A stretch of 64,000 nt of DNA from JAEYZM01 sp943372195. Its GTDB lineage: Bacteria; Bacteroidota; Bacteroidia; Sphingobacteriales; Sphingobacteriaceae. A program made the position numbers and the translations under genes. Positions within the stretch are counted from its first letter, which is position 1. Each line of letters starts with the position of its first letter. The DNA lies in contig CALRXS010000005.1 of NCBI GenBank assembly GCA_943372195.1, positions 86,495 through 150,494 on the forward strand, read 5' to 3'. A model generated the notes under the pieces. It saw nothing but the letters and a program-made list of their open reading frames with translations, did not search any database and was not told the origin of the DNA. Shown here one piece after another: positions 52,407 to 61,475 of this stretch.

Positions 52407-53597
52407 TTACCCATTTATAGCTGCAACCCCTGGTAGAACTTTCCCCTCCATATACTCTAATAATGCACCTCCACCAGTCGACACATACGATACCTCATCT
52501 GATAAATTAAATTTTGCTACAGCAGCAGCAGAGTCGCCACCACCTATTAATGAAAAGGCACCATTCTTTGTTGCTTCCACAACCGCTAAAGCAATTGACT
52601 TTGTTCCATTTTCGAAATTACTCATTTCAAAAACTCCCATTGGTCCGTTCCATAAAATCGTTTTCGAATTCGCAACAATTTCTTTGAAAGTTCTAATACT
52701 ATTTTCTGCAATATCTAATCCCATCCATCCATCAGGTATATTATCATTATTCGCTATACGGATGTTAGCGTCATTGTTAAATGCATCAGCAATTACAGAG
52801 TCTACAGGCAATGCTAATTGTACTCCTTTTGCTTTGGCTTTTTCAATTAAATTCAATGCTAAATCTAATTTATCATCTTCACATAAAGATGAACCAATGT
52901 TACCACCCATTGCTTTAGCAAAAGTATAAGCCATACCACCACCAATGATAATCGCATTCACTTTCTCTAATAATTTTTCTATCAATAAAATTTTATCAGA
53001 AACTTTTGCGCCACCCATAATTGCAGTGAAAGGTCGCTCAGCACTATTCATCACTTTCTCAGCATTCTTCAATTCATTTGCCATCACATATCCGAATACT
53101 TTTGCATTCGCAAAAAACTGAGCAACTATAGTGGTAGAAGCATGCGCTCTATGTGCAGTTCCAAATGCATCATTCACATAAACATCACCATGCTTTGATA
53201 ATTTTTCTGCAAATGCTAGATCCCCTTTTTCCTCTTCTTTATAAAATCTTAAATTTTCTAATAATAAAATTTCACCAGCTTTTAAGTTTGCAGAAAGTTG
53301 AAAGGCTTCATCAGAGATACAGTCGTTAGCAAATAAAACTTTTGCCGATGTTAAATCAGCTAAGTGATTCACTAAATGCTTTAATGAATATTTTTCAGCC
53401 GGACCTTCTTTTGGTCTACCTAAGTGTGACATCAATACAATCGATCCACCGTCATTTAAAATCTTTTTAATAGTTGGTATAGCAGCTTGCATTCTAGTGT
53501 CGTCAGTAATCTCAAAAGCGCTATTCAAAGGCACATTAAAGTCTACACGAATTAAGGCACGCTTGCCTGAGAAATTAATAGAATCGATGGTCATCAT
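52407..53597 (-). CDS. pgk: Phosphoglycerate kinase
   Basis: 396 residues from the ATG at 53597 (a second ATG follows directly, at 53594). A longer frame up to 53666 runs through the promoter and a repeat element and is rejected. Motifs: K-R-A-L-I-R-V-D-F-N-V-P-L at the N-terminus, S-H-L-G-R-P-K-E-G, then G-G-A-K-V-S-D-K, G-G-G-M-A-Y-T-F, and the C-terminal G-G-G-D-S-A-A-A-V nucleotide loop. It catalyses ATP formation from 1,3-bisphosphoglycerate in glycolysis. It lies downstream of gap on the same strand, but has its own promoter. Confidence 0.98.
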   Translation of the reverse strand: MMTIDSINFSGKRALIRVDFNVPLNSAFEITDDTRMQAAIPTIKKILNDGGSIVLMSHLGRPKEGPAEKYSLKHLVNHLADLTSAKVLFANDCISDEAFQLSANLKAGEILLLENLRFYKEEEKGDLAFAEKLSKHGDVYVNDAFGTAHRAHASTTIVAQFFANAKVFGYVMANELKNAEKVMNSAERPFTAIMGGAKVSDKILLIEKLLEKVNAIIIGGGMAYTFAKAMGGNIGSSLCEDDKLDLALNLIEKAKAKGVQLALPVDSVIADAFNNDANIRIANNDNIPDGWMGLDIAENSIRTFKEIVANSKTILWNGPMGVFEMSNFENGTKSIALAVVEATKNGAFSLIGGGDSAAAVAKFNLSDEVSYVSTGGGALLEYMEGKVLPGVAAING

Positions 53598-53614
53598 GGT
53601 TTTATAATTTAGGG

Positions 53615-53645
53615 CAAATGTAAAGATTCCACGCAGAGAACGCAA
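53615..53645 (-). promoter_or_regulatory. pgk promoter
   Basis: Minus strand: perfect TAnnTTTG box (TACATTTG, 53622-53615) with TTG at 53645-53643, spacing 20. The -33 element lies inside the left arm of the repeat element at 53627-53757, so the repeat appears to supply part of the promoter. Confidence 0.7.
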
Positions 53646-53757
53646 GAGGTGATGCAGAGACCGCAAAAAAATGTATTAAGTACGATGTATTATGTATTTT
53701 GTACAAAGTATTAAGTACTAAGAAAACAGATTTTTCTGCGCTCTCTGCGTGGAAATC
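53627..53757. repeat. Composite inverted-repeat element with seven heptamers between gap and pgk
   Basis: Left arm TTCCACGCAGAG (53627-53638) and right arm CTCTGCGTGGAA (53743-53754) are exact reverse complements, with similarity extending several bases further inside. Between them, 53673-53721 is exactly seven GTAYNNN heptamers. It does not encode a credible protein and looks like a small non-autonomous or structural repeat. Confidence 0.75.
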
Positions 53758-53765
53758 CTTGCCTC

Positions 53766-54758
53766 TCAAACCCTCTCCACTAACTCCGCCAACCTACTCG
53801 AGTACCCCCACTCATTATCGTACCATCCGACTACCTTAACCAATCGACCTACTATAGAAGTCAGTTGTGCATCGAAAATACATGAGTGTGAGTTTTCTTG
53901 AATGTCGATAGAAACAATAGGGTCTTCGGTATATTGTAAAATACCTTTCAAAGAATTTTCAGAAGCATATTTGAACGCAGCATTAATTTCTTGAACGCTC
54001 ACATCCTTCTTTAATAAACAAGTAAAATCGGTAAGTGAACCATTGGGTACGGGCACGCGAATTCCAGCTCCACCTAGTTTGCCTTCTAAATGAGGGAAAA
54101 TACTAGTGATAGCTTTCGCTGCACCGGTGCTAGTAGGTATCATAGAAACCGCAGCAGCACGAGCTCTTCTGAGGTCTCGATGTGGTGCATCGTGTAGATT
54201 TTGATCACCTGTGTATGAATGAACAGTTGTAATATATCCGTCTTCTATGCCACCTAGTTCATCTAAGACTTTCACCATAGGTGCAACATTGTTGGTCGTG
54301 CAAGAAGCGTTCGAAATAATGTTCGATGATTTTTCTAAAACATAATCGTTAACACCCAAAACAATTGTTGGGGTATCTTTATCAGAAGCAGGTGCAGAGA
54401 TGATAACTTTTTTGGCACCTGCTAAAATATGTGCATTTGCTTTTTCAGTACTAGTGAATTTACCAGTTGATTCAATCACCACATCGATGCCTAATTTTTC
54501 CCAAGGTAAGTTCGTCGGGTCTTTTTCTTGAAAACACAAAATTTCTTTACCATTCACAATTAAGCTATTCGGGGTATGTTCAATACTTCCATCAAAAGCT
54601 CTGTGAATAGAATCGTACTTTAACAAATGCGCAAGGGTAGCAGTATCGGTCAAGTCGTTGATGGCAACAATGTTTAAGCCACGTTTCAACATAATTCTCA
54701 AGCTCACTCTACCAATTCTCCCAAATCCGTTTATCGCAATGCTAGGTGTTGTTTTCAT
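53766..54758 (-). CDS. gap: Glyceraldehyde-3-phosphate dehydrogenase
   Basis: 330 residues. The N-terminal NAD-binding start is I-N-G-F-G-R-I-G-R. The active-site Cys lies in S-N-A-S-C-T-T-N (near residue 152). The substrate site T-S-T-G-A-A-K-A and the C-terminal W-Y-D-N-E-W-G-Y-S are present. It oxidises glyceraldehyde-3-phosphate in glycolysis, and pgk follows on the same strand. The -7 box ends 4 bases before the ATG, suggesting a leaderless or nearly leaderless transcript. An Asp follows the GRIGR fold as expected for NAD preference, but cofactor choice is not certain. Confidence 0.98.
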   Translation of the reverse strand: MKTTPSIAINGFGRIGRVSLRIMLKRGLNIVAINDLTDTATLAHLLKYDSIHRAFDGSIEHTPNSLIVNGKEILCFQEKDPTNLPWEKLGIDVVIESTGKFTSTEKANAHILAGAKKVIISAPASDKDTPTIVLGVNDYVLEKSSNIISNASCTTNNVAPMVKVLDELGGIEDGYITTVHSYTGDQNLHDAPHRDLRRARAAAVSMIPTSTGAAKAITSIFPHLEGKLGGAGIRVPVPNGSLTDFTCLLKKDVSVQEINAAFKYASENSLKGILQYTEDPIVSIDIQENSHSCIFDAQLTSIVGRLVKVVGWYDNEWGYSSRLAELVERV

Positions 54759-54762
54759 AGAG

Positions 54763-54770
54763 CAAATATA
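54763..54770 (-). promoter_or_regulatory. gap -7 box
   Basis: TATATTTG on the minus strand, a perfect TAnnTTTG, ends 4 bases before the gap ATG. No clear TTG is found about 20 bases further upstream. Confidence 0.55.
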
Positions 54771-54822
54771 GTTTTTATAAACGCTTATATTTCATTAAAT
54801 TGTATTTCTTAACGATATAATA

Positions 54823-56373
54823 ATGAAGAAATTACTGTTTTTGTTTTGCATCATCCTTACACAAAATACATATGCTCAAAACAATAAGCCTGTATTGAGT
54901 AATTTGAATTTAACATATAATGATAGTATGTTAATTGTTACATATGATGTTTTCGATGTAGAGGATGATACGCTAGAAGTTTTTATGACGATTAAGAATG
55001 TAAAATTGAAATCATTTATAAATGCTGATAAAACAAGTGGTGATATAGGTAAGGGTATTAAATCTGGCAACAAAAAAACTATTTACTGGAGATACGATAC
55101 GGTAGCATTTAATAAAGTGATTGATGTAAGAGTTTATGCTGATGATCATAAAACTAAATCAATTCAAGATATATTAGCATTGGTCGATACGAATAGAATG
55201 AAGCGCGATATGGATAGTCTAGAGGGCACTCGACACTTTTCTGCGGCACCTCAGCGATTAGCAAAAATAAAAGATACTATTTCAACACGATTGATAAACT
55301 ATGGATCTGAGATGAGAGAACAAGTTTTTCAGTATGGTGCATATGCGGCTAAAAATATAGAAGGTTCGAAAACAGGTAGGGGACAAGAGGATAAATATTT
55401 TATTATTGATGCACATTTTGATTGTGTATCGAACGGACCAGGGGCCGATGATAATTTATCGGCAGTCGTTGCAATGCTTGAAGCAGCGAGGGTCTTGAAC
55501 GGTGTAGAATTAAATAAGAGTATAAAATTTGTTGGTTTTGATTTAGAAGAACTTGGCTTGTTAGGTAGTAAAGAGTATGTCAAAAATTTCATGCCAAAAG
55601 ACCAACAATTAAAGGGCGTGTATAATTTTGAGATGATCGGATATTATTCAACCAGAAATAATTCTCAAACCTTACCAACGGGTTTCAATTTAATATTTCC
55701 TGAAGCATATAATCAAGTAGCACAAGATACCTTCAAAGGAAATTTCATTACCAATGTGGGTAATATTACTTCCTCCATTTTCGTAAATGAATTCAAGAGT
55801 GCAGCTGCAGCTTATGTGCCCAATTTAAAAGTTGTCTCTGTCAAAGTACCAGATAATGGAATGTTAGCACCAGATCTAAGAAGGAGCGATCATGCACCCT
55901 TTTGGGATGCCGGATATAGTGCGATTATGTTAACTGATGGCGCAAATTTTAGAAATAAAAATTATCATACAGCAAAAGATGTTTCAGACTCCTTGAACTT
56001 TCAATTCATGTCAAACGTACTAAAAGCGACAATAGCAAGTGTTCTTAGTTTATCAGGTTTGTCTCATGCCGGAGTTGCGAGTGAAGAAATTGAGATTTTA
56101 AATGCAGTAGGGTTCAATCAGATTGAGCAGTTTAATGAAATACGTATTCAACCTAATCCTGCTTCAAATCAATGTTTTGTTGAATGGCCTAGTAATTTTG
56201 AGGCAAATACTATAAAAGTCTATGATTCAAAAGCCGAATTGGTTTATTCAAGTGAGATTAGCAATAAGAATTCACATATTTTACTGACGGATGTCTACGC
56301 TAATGGTCATTATTTCGTAGAACTAATATCGTCAAAAGGGCAATTACGAAGCAGATTTGTGGTAAAACACTAA
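54823..56373 (+). CDS. Secreted M28-family zinc peptidase with T9SS sorting domain
   Basis: 516 residues. Signal peptide about 1-19. Residues about 20-115 form an immunoglobulin-like domain. The M28 catalytic domain (about 120-415) has the zinc ligands and catalytic acids in order: D-A-H-F-D, P-G-A-D-D-N, D-L-E-E-L-G-L-L-G-S, F-E-M-I-G-Y, and Y-H-T-A-K-D, with H-A-P-F-W-D-A-G-Y. The family comprises aminopeptidases and carboxypeptidases. The C-terminus (about 440-516; I-Q-P-N-P, then V-Y-D-S-K, then G-H-Y-F-V-E) is a T9SS sorting domain, so the enzyme is exported, probably for protein degradation outside the cell. It diverges from gap. Confidence 0.9.
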   Translation: MKKLLFLFCIILTQNTYAQNNKPVLSNLNLTYNDSMLIVTYDVFDVEDDTLEVFMTIKNVKLKSFINADKTSGDIGKGIKSGNKKTIYWRYDTVAFNKVIDVRVYADDHKTKSIQDILALVDTNRMKRDMDSLEGTRHFSAAPQRLAKIKDTISTRLINYGSEMREQVFQYGAYAAKNIEGSKTGRGQEDKYFIIDAHFDCVSNGPGADDNLSAVVAMLEAARVLNGVELNKSIKFVGFDLEELGLLGSKEYVKNFMPKDQQLKGVYNFEMIGYYSTRNNSQTLPTGFNLIFPEAYNQVAQDTFKGNFITNVGNITSSIFVNEFKSAAAAYVPNLKVVSVKVPDNGMLAPDLRRSDHAPFWDAGYSAIMLTDGANFRNKNYHTAKDVSDSLNFQFMSNVLKATIASVLSLSGLSHAGVASEEIEILNAVGFNQIEQFNEIRIQPNPASNQCFVEWPSNFEANTIKVYDSKAELVYSSEISNKNSHILLTDVYANGHYFVELISSKGQLRSRFVVKH

Positions 56374-56444
56374 TTATAAGTGCTTGAATATGATAATGAA
56401 TGCTAGAAGAACAGGCTTTTAAGGTATTTTTTTTCAAAAAAAAT

Positions 56445-56474
56445 TTGCAGAAAAAGGTTTTAATACTACTTTTG
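56445..56474 (+). promoter_or_regulatory. tRNA-Glu promoter
   Basis: TTG at 56445-56447 and perfect TACTTTTG at 56467-56474, spacing 19. The tRNA starts 39 bases downstream. Confidence 0.75.
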
Positions 56475-56512
56475 CAATCCCAAACGACGCCAAATTTTGG
56501 CAAAACGGAAAT

Positions 56513-56584
56513 GGCCCGTTCGTCTAGGGGTTAGGACAGGAGATTTTCATTCTTCAAACAGGGGTTCGATTCCCCTACGGGCTA
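56513..56584 (+). tRNA. tRNA-Glu (anticodon TTC)
   Basis: 72 bases. Acceptor GGCCCGT pairs with ACGGGCT (first pair G-T); D-arm TCGTCTAGGGGTTAGGAC; anticodon loop TTTTCAT; T-arm GGGGTTCGATTCCCC; discriminator A; CCA not encoded. Single-gene unit with its own promoter and terminator. Confidence 0.95.
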
Positions 56585-56585
56585 C

Positions 56586-56617
56586 AAAAAGCTTCACAGA
56601 AATGTGAGGCTTTTTTA
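56586..56617 (+). terminator. tRNA-Glu terminator
   Basis: Stem AAAAAGCTTCACA with TGTGAGGCTTTTT (one G-T pair), GAAA loop, T-run. Confidence 0.9.
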
Positions 56618-56722
56618 CTTTTAGGCTAATTTATATAATGCAGGGTTGTGCTGATAGCAAATAGATTTGTTACTTGTTGAGTGATTAATTTGAAAATAAT
56701 AATTTAAATTAATTAGAATAAA

Positions 56723-57631
56723 TTATTTCATTAAGTATTTATTTAATTCAACATATTCAAAATCTGGAGAGTCCATAAAAAATTGTCTTAGTTGCCAAAC
56801 GTGACCTGAACCATAAATTAGTAATAATCTTTCTTCTTTGTTGAAGTCCGCTATATCATATACGTTGGCAAAAACTCTCAAATTTCTTCTATACCAATTT
56901 GCAACAACATCAGCGCCTAAATAGTTATCTCCGGCACCTTCTAATAGAATATTAGTTAAATATGCTTGATGGTCTTTTCTTCTGTTTTTGGGGTTATTAA
57001 GTATTGTTAGATGTTCAGTGAGTGTTTGTACTGTTTTTAATGAGTCAGTCCATTCGTAAAAAGATTGATAATCATAACGTGTACTTTTTTCAAATTGCCC
57101 CTTTGATTTTAAATATGCATCTCCATCATATTTATCCCAATTAAGCTCTACTCCAAACCATTTTGCAGAAGCATCTGAACAATATATGTTTTTATGCCCC
57201 ATCATTTTCGCTAGTTTGAATCCAATTTGATATACTTCATTTTTTTTATCGTCAATGCTAAATGATCCATTTAGATATTTTTGATAACGATCATTTGTAA
57301 TGCTATCACTTTTAATTCTATCCCATTCTACCAGTATCTTTGTAGGTTTATATAATGTAATTTGTTTAAGAAGTATTTCCAATTCTTCTTGTCTTTTTTT
57401 TTCAAGTATATCGAATACATATTTAGGCTTATAACTATCCAACCCTGGATTGTCAAAATGAAATACTCCTATTATCATGACTTTTGCCTTATGCTTTCCA
57501 ATAAAAAGTTCGGGGTCAGATATTGAATGAGATTTTTTATTAAGTTTATTCCCCTTAATGATTGGTTCATGTTGAGCATAACATGATGTAAAGAGTGATA
57601 TAGCTATAATACCTAAATATATATTTCTCAT
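56723..57631 (-). CDS. DUF5694 family exported protein (TraB-like)
   Basis: 302 residues. The N-terminus is a signal sequence with a possible lipobox (L-F-T-S-C). The body shows V-M-I-I-G-V-F-H-F-D-N-P-G-L-D near residue 51, then K-K-R-Q-E-E-L-E-I-L-L, P-T-K-I-L-V-E-W and, near the end, Y-G-S-G-H-V-W-Q-L-R-Q-F-F. These match the DUF5694 family, which appears related to TraB/ChaN-type folds (the GxFHF and GxGH elements). No activity is established. It is the last gene of a minus-strand series with two T9SS cargo genes (36-base gap upstream). Confidence 0.78.
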   Translation of the reverse strand: MRNIYLGIIAISLFTSCYAQHEPIIKGNKLNKKSHSISDPELFIGKHKAKVMIIGVFHFDNPGLDSYKPKYVFDILEKKRQEELEILLKQITLYKPTKILVEWDRIKSDSITNDRYQKYLNGSFSIDDKKNEVYQIGFKLAKMMGHKNIYCSDASAKWFGVELNWDKYDGDAYLKSKGQFEKSTRYDYQSFYEWTDSLKTVQTLTEHLTILNNPKNRRKDHQAYLTNILLEGAGDNYLGADVVANWYRRNLRVFANVYDIADFNKEERLLLIYGSGHVWQLRQFFMDSPDFEYVELNKYLMK

Positions 57632-57667
57632 TAGTGTTGTATTAAATTATCTTTTATGCAGTATTAA

Positions 57668-58531
57668 TTAATTTTTAATTATTTTTTTACTTAAAAACTC
57701 ATTATTTATATTCATCAGTCTTAGCAAATACACTCCACTTTTTAATTCATCAATGTTTATTTTTTTTTCTTTAATTTTTCCAGTTACGACTAATTCACCT
57801 ATTGAATTATAAATAAAATATTCAAGTAAATTTATCTGATTCGTTTTAATATTTAATAAATCATTCACAGGATTAGGATATACTATTAATTCATCGGACC
57901 TTAATGTATTAATGTCAGTTGAAAATTTTTCTAAAATACCAATCCCCCAAGAGCCAGGTATAAACCGACTTGCTGATATCGGCCAATGGTTAAAAGCATT
58001 GAAAGTATTACTAACTAAGAAACTTATTCCGATTGTATCATTTCTACTTAAATCTATACCGACTGTTCTAAACGGAATTTTTATTTCTACTAAATCAGTT
58101 AATGGTAAACCTTGTAATATATTATTGGCCTGCCATGTTACTTTTGATGCAGCACAGCTAGCATAGTTACCATAAGCACCTTTGTATTCACAATCAGTTG
58201 TTGATACATGAAACCACCAATCGTCTGATAAAAAATCTAATGATCGATCAAAATTAATATCCAGTAACACTTCCGGAAAACGAACATTTGCCGATTCTAA
58301 ATTGCCCTTATAACACAATAATAAATTTTCACCATCATGCTTGAAATATATTTTTACTTTTTTAGTACTTAAAAAGTTTATCTCCACAGAGTCTGAACCG
58401 CTCCATTCATCTACGCTCATTTGACCATCAACCCATATTGTATCAGCTAATGGAATTAATATTTGATCTTGAGCCTTAGCTCGAGTATTTATTTGTATAC
58501 AGATCAAAATTATCAGTAATATTTTTTTCAT
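57668..58531 (-). CDS. Secreted CBM9-like protein with T9SS sorting domain
   Basis: 287 residues. Signal peptide about 1-20. Residues about 25-195 resemble family-9 carbohydrate-binding or DOMON-like sandwiches found in sugar-binding exported proteins: W-V-D-G-Q-M-S-V-D-E-W, then I-Y-F-K-H-D-G-E-N-L-L-L-C, then D-D-W-W-F-H-V-S, then V-E-I-K-I-P. The C-terminus (about 210-287; V-Y-P-N-P, then G-V-Y-L-L-R-L) is a T9SS sorting domain. The start lies 3 bases after the stop of the VCBS gene, so they are cotranscribed. Ligand unknown. Confidence 0.75.
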   Translation of the reverse strand: MKKILLIILICIQINTRAKAQDQILIPLADTIWVDGQMSVDEWSGSDSVEINFLSTKKVKIYFKHDGENLLLCYKGNLESANVRFPEVLLDINFDRSLDFLSDDWWFHVSTTDCEYKGAYGNYASCAASKVTWQANNILQGLPLTDLVEIKIPFRTVGIDLSRNDTIGISFLVSNTFNAFNHWPISASRFIPGSWGIGILEKFSTDINTLRSDELIVYPNPVNDLLNIKTNQINLLEYFIYNSIGELVVTGKIKEKKINIDELKSGVYLLRLMNINNEFLSKKIIKN

Positions 58532-58534
58532 AAA

Positions 58535-60226
58535 TTATTTTTTTATAAAATGAATGATTTGGTTATTAATTTTTAAAATATACATGCCTTTATGTAATGA
58601 TTCAATATTAATACTAGCATTCATAATTTCAGCTGCTAATATCCTTTTACCTTGCATATCATAGATCTCATATTTATGGTCATCTAATTTTTCTGTTTCT
58701 TGAATATGAATTTTATTTTCAGCAGGATTAGGGAATATTTTCAAAGGAGTTTTTGTTTCTCCTCTTGAATTGCTTAATCCTAGTCCTTTGGTAACAATTA
58801 GATACTGATTTGCACTTATATTGCTATATACTTCTATAATACCAGTTGGCCATTCAATTATTAAGCTATCAATAATAGTAGCAGTAGCCGTGCCGAAATG
58901 CATATCCATCATGTTCTGTCCATTATGCCCCGATACTGATGTGATTTCACGCATTTGCCATATAGATTGCCCGTTGATACTTGTCTTTATTCTTGCTATG
59001 CTTCCAATAGCTGACCTGTTATTACCTGAAACATCCTTACAAACTATTACTAACCAATTATTCGAATTTCCTAAGTTTTTATAAAGTGAGTTATTTTGAT
59101 TCTTATTATAACAATTCGCTACAGCTAAATCTAAGAATCCATCTTTATCTACATCGCCAAATGCACAACCATATGACCAAGTAGAATCTGTCTTGAATGT
59201 ATTTAATGTATCTAATGAAAAGGTACCATTGTTGTTGAGATATAATTTATTGACGGCTTTCGTAGGACTGAAAGATTGAGTGATAAATAAATCTAAATCA
59301 GCATCGTTATCAACATCGGCCCAAGAGCTCCCAAAAGTATATTCAAAACTATCAGTTGGGAAATTTTGTTCAATGAAATTTAAATTTCCATCGTTTTTAA
59401 ATAGTTGATTCGCTGAGCCATCATTACCTAAGAATACATCTAAATCTCCATCGTTATCGTAGTCAGCCCAACTTGCAGTGATTGTATTTCTGCCTTGTTT
59501 TACTAATGCAGTACTCAGATTTCTACTGAAGGTGCCATCATTATTATTGATATATAGATTTTCATTTTCGTTATTTTCATTGCAAACAAATAGGTCTAAG
59601 TCATGATCTGCATCTATGTCAACCCAGTGAATACTTCTAGAACTATTAGCATCACTTATTGCTGGACCTGTAATGATTTTCGTAAAAGTTGAATCACCAT
59701 TACCTCTGTATAAATTATTCTTGTAGTTACCAAATGAATTACTCAGGTATGCATCTAGTTTCCCATCTTTATCGTAATCTCCCCATGCTATACATTCTGA
59801 GTAAGTAATATCAGTTGCAATGGCACCAGTTCTAATTTTTTTGAATTGTAAATTTCCTTCGTTGATGTATAATGCATTTTTCTTCCCATACCAAGTCACT
59901 ACCATTAAATCAAGATCGCCATCATTATCAATATCGGCCCAACTTGCTCCATCGTATTGACTTTTATCTCTCAATAAAACAGAATTGGTATCTAATTTCT
60001 CGAAGACAAAGTTACCTTTATTGATATAAAGAAAATTTCTCTCTCCAACACTTAATCCATTCGAAATAAATAAATCTATGAGTCCGTCATTATTCACATC
60101 GGCCCAATTAACTGATCGTGAATCGCCACCTTCATTAGAAACAATACCTGAATTGATTTTTTGAAATTGTTGTGCTGACAATTTGCTAGAAATTATAATT
60201 GTCATAATAAATAATATTCTTTTCAT
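58535..60226 (-). CDS. Secreted VCBS/FG-GAP repeat protein with ASPIC/UnbV-like region and T9SS sorting domain
   Basis: 563 residues. Signal peptide about 1-18. From about residue 35 to 375 there are roughly eight FG-GAP/VCBS repeats, each with W-A-D-x-D-N-D-G-D-L-D-L or a close variant; the Asp-rich loops fit calcium binding and a beta-propeller. Residues about 385-475 include W-L-V-I, G-S-I-A-R-I and W-P-T-G, typical of the ASPIC/UnbV region. The final 75 residues (I-F-P-N-P, then G-M-Y-I-L-K-I) are a T9SS sorting domain. A surface adhesion or ligand-binding role is likely. It diverges from the LytS/LytTR pair. Confidence 0.88.
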   Translation of the reverse strand: MKRILFIMTIIISSKLSAQQFQKINSGIVSNEGGDSRSVNWADVNNDGLIDLFISNGLSVGERNFLYINKGNFVFEKLDTNSVLLRDKSQYDGASWADIDNDGDLDLMVVTWYGKKNALYINEGNLQFKKIRTGAIATDITYSECIAWGDYDKDGKLDAYLSNSFGNYKNNLYRGNGDSTFTKIITGPAISDANSSRSIHWVDIDADHDLDLFVCNENNENENLYINNNDGTFSRNLSTALVKQGRNTITASWADYDNDGDLDVFLGNDGSANQLFKNDGNLNFIEQNFPTDSFEYTFGSSWADVDNDADLDLFITQSFSPTKAVNKLYLNNNGTFSLDTLNTFKTDSTWSYGCAFGDVDKDGFLDLAVANCYNKNQNNSLYKNLGNSNNWLVIVCKDVSGNNRSAIGSIARIKTSINGQSIWQMREITSVSGHNGQNMMDMHFGTATATIIDSLIIEWPTGIIEVYSNISANQYLIVTKGLGLSNSRGETKTPLKIFPNPAENKIHIQETEKLDDHKYEIYDMQGKRILAAEIMNASINIESLHKGMYILKINNQIIHFIKK

Positions 60227-60241
60227 TGCTTAAATTTTTAA

Positions 60242-60264
60242 CAAGTTTAGTTCTAACAGAACTA
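60242..60264 (-). promoter_or_regulatory. Possible promoter and operator of the VCBS gene
   Basis: A perfect inverted repeat TAGTTCT-AAC-AGAACTA (60248-60264) overlaps a 7-of-8 minus-strand -7 box (TAAACTTG, 60249-60242), 15 bases upstream of the ATG. The overlap would suit an operator, but no regulator is identified. Confidence 0.4.
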
Positions 60265-60333
60265 GATTTTATAATTTATCTATAGATACATCATATCTAA
60301 TAATATGTAGCTTAAGTTTAACTATAAGTGTTA

Positions 60334-60362
60334 TTTGTAGACACTTAACTGTAGTTTGTAGA
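60334..60362. promoter_or_regulatory. Candidate LytTR direct repeats
   Basis: TTTGTAGA occurs at 60334-60341 and 60355-60362, spaced 21 bases (two helical turns), with a weaker TATGTAGC at 60304. Paired direct repeats at this spacing are the usual LytTR binding pattern, and the LytTR regulator gene is in the adjacent operon. Confidence 0.4.
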
Positions 60363-60434
60363 TATTTTTCATTGCTTGTATTAAATCTGTTATAATCGCA
60401 TTTTATTGAGAATATCTTATTAAATTGTTATAAT

Positions 60435-61475
60435 ATGAGATTGCAAATCTTCTTTTGGATTACGTATCTATTATTTCAATCCTTTATTGAATATATATGG
60501 ATTGGTAAATCTTATGAGCATTGGCCTAGCTTTCAAATATTTCTATTAGCTTTATCGGTAGAGATTATTTTACTAATTCCGAAGTTGTTATTTAATTATT
60601 CCGTTATTCAATTAACTCAGAATTTAGAAGCGCTATTAAATTTTAAACTTAACTGGATAAAAATTATTTTGCTTCTATTGTTCAGTATTGTGTTTTATCG
60701 AGTTTTAAGTTTGTTCATAATATTACCATACTTATATTCTGAGGCTGATACTAATTATTACAATATTCTTAGAATATTAACTGCTATGTTTGATATTCTC
60801 ACACCAGTAGCTATTTATAATACGATTCGATTGTTTAGATTACAGATTGAGCATTTAAAAAGAGAAAAAAATTTAATCAGAAATAAATTAGAAACCGAAT
60901 TGAGTTTTCTTAAAACTCAAACTAATCCGCATTTTCTTTTTAATTCTTTAAATAATATATATGGATTATCTAGAAAAACAGATGCCATCTCTGCAAATGC
61001 AATTTTAAAATTATCTGAAATTTTAAGGTATATTTTATATGGCTCGCAAAAGAAACGTTGTACATTGAAGGAAGAACTCGATTTAATACAAAATTACATT
61101 TATCTTGAGGAGCTGAGGTATAAAAATAAGTTGAGTTTGAGTTTTCAAACAGAAATAAATTCTAATTCAGCCGAAATAGTACCTATGTTATTATTACCTA
61201 TAATTGAAAACGCCTTTAAATACGGGGTATCTGAAAGCCTAGATCTTGCTAAAGTTAAAATCAATTTAAATGTTAATTCTGAAAACTATTTAATCTTAAA
61301 TGTTGAAAATACATTTGAAGTTGTATTGAATTCAGAATATTCGGGTATAGGATATAAAAATTTAAATAGAATTTTAGAACTAAGCTACAAAGAATATGAA
61401 TTTAAGCATTTCGCAAAAGATGATTTATATTATACTTATTTAGCAATTAATTTAAATTCTTATGAAAATTTATAA
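60435..61475 (+). CDS. LytS-type histidine kinase
   Basis: 346 residues. Four transmembrane helices in the first 130 residues, then a short coiled-coil. The His_kinase domain has Q-T-N-P-H-F-L-F-N-S-L-N-N-I-Y (His166 as phospho-acceptor), E-L-D-L-I-Q-N-Y-I-Y-L-E-E-L-R-Y and the ATPase N-box I-E-N-A-F-K-Y-G. The G-box is shortened, as is usual in this class. It signals to the LytTR regulator whose gene overlaps its 3' end by 14 bases. Confidence 0.92.
   Translation: MRLQIFFWITYLLFQSFIEYIWIGKSYEHWPSFQIFLLALSVEIILLIPKLLFNYSVIQLTQNLEALLNFKLNWIKIILLLLFSIVFYRVLSLFIILPYLYSEADTNYYNILRILTAMFDILTPVAIYNTIRLFRLQIEHLKREKNLIRNKLETELSFLKTQTNPHFLFNSLNNIYGLSRKTDAISANAILKLSEILRYILYGSQKKRCTLKEELDLIQNYIYLEELRYKNKLSLSFQTEINSNSAEIVPMLLLPIIENAFKYGVSESLDLAKVKINLNVNSENYLILNVENTFEVVLNSEYSGIGYKNLNRILELSYKEYEFKHFAKDDLYYTYLAINLNSYENL

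Noticed and set aside
53598..53666. A longer N-terminus for phosphoglycerate kinase.
   Set aside because: The extra 23 codons run through the pgk promoter and a repeat element; the family starts at the later Met.
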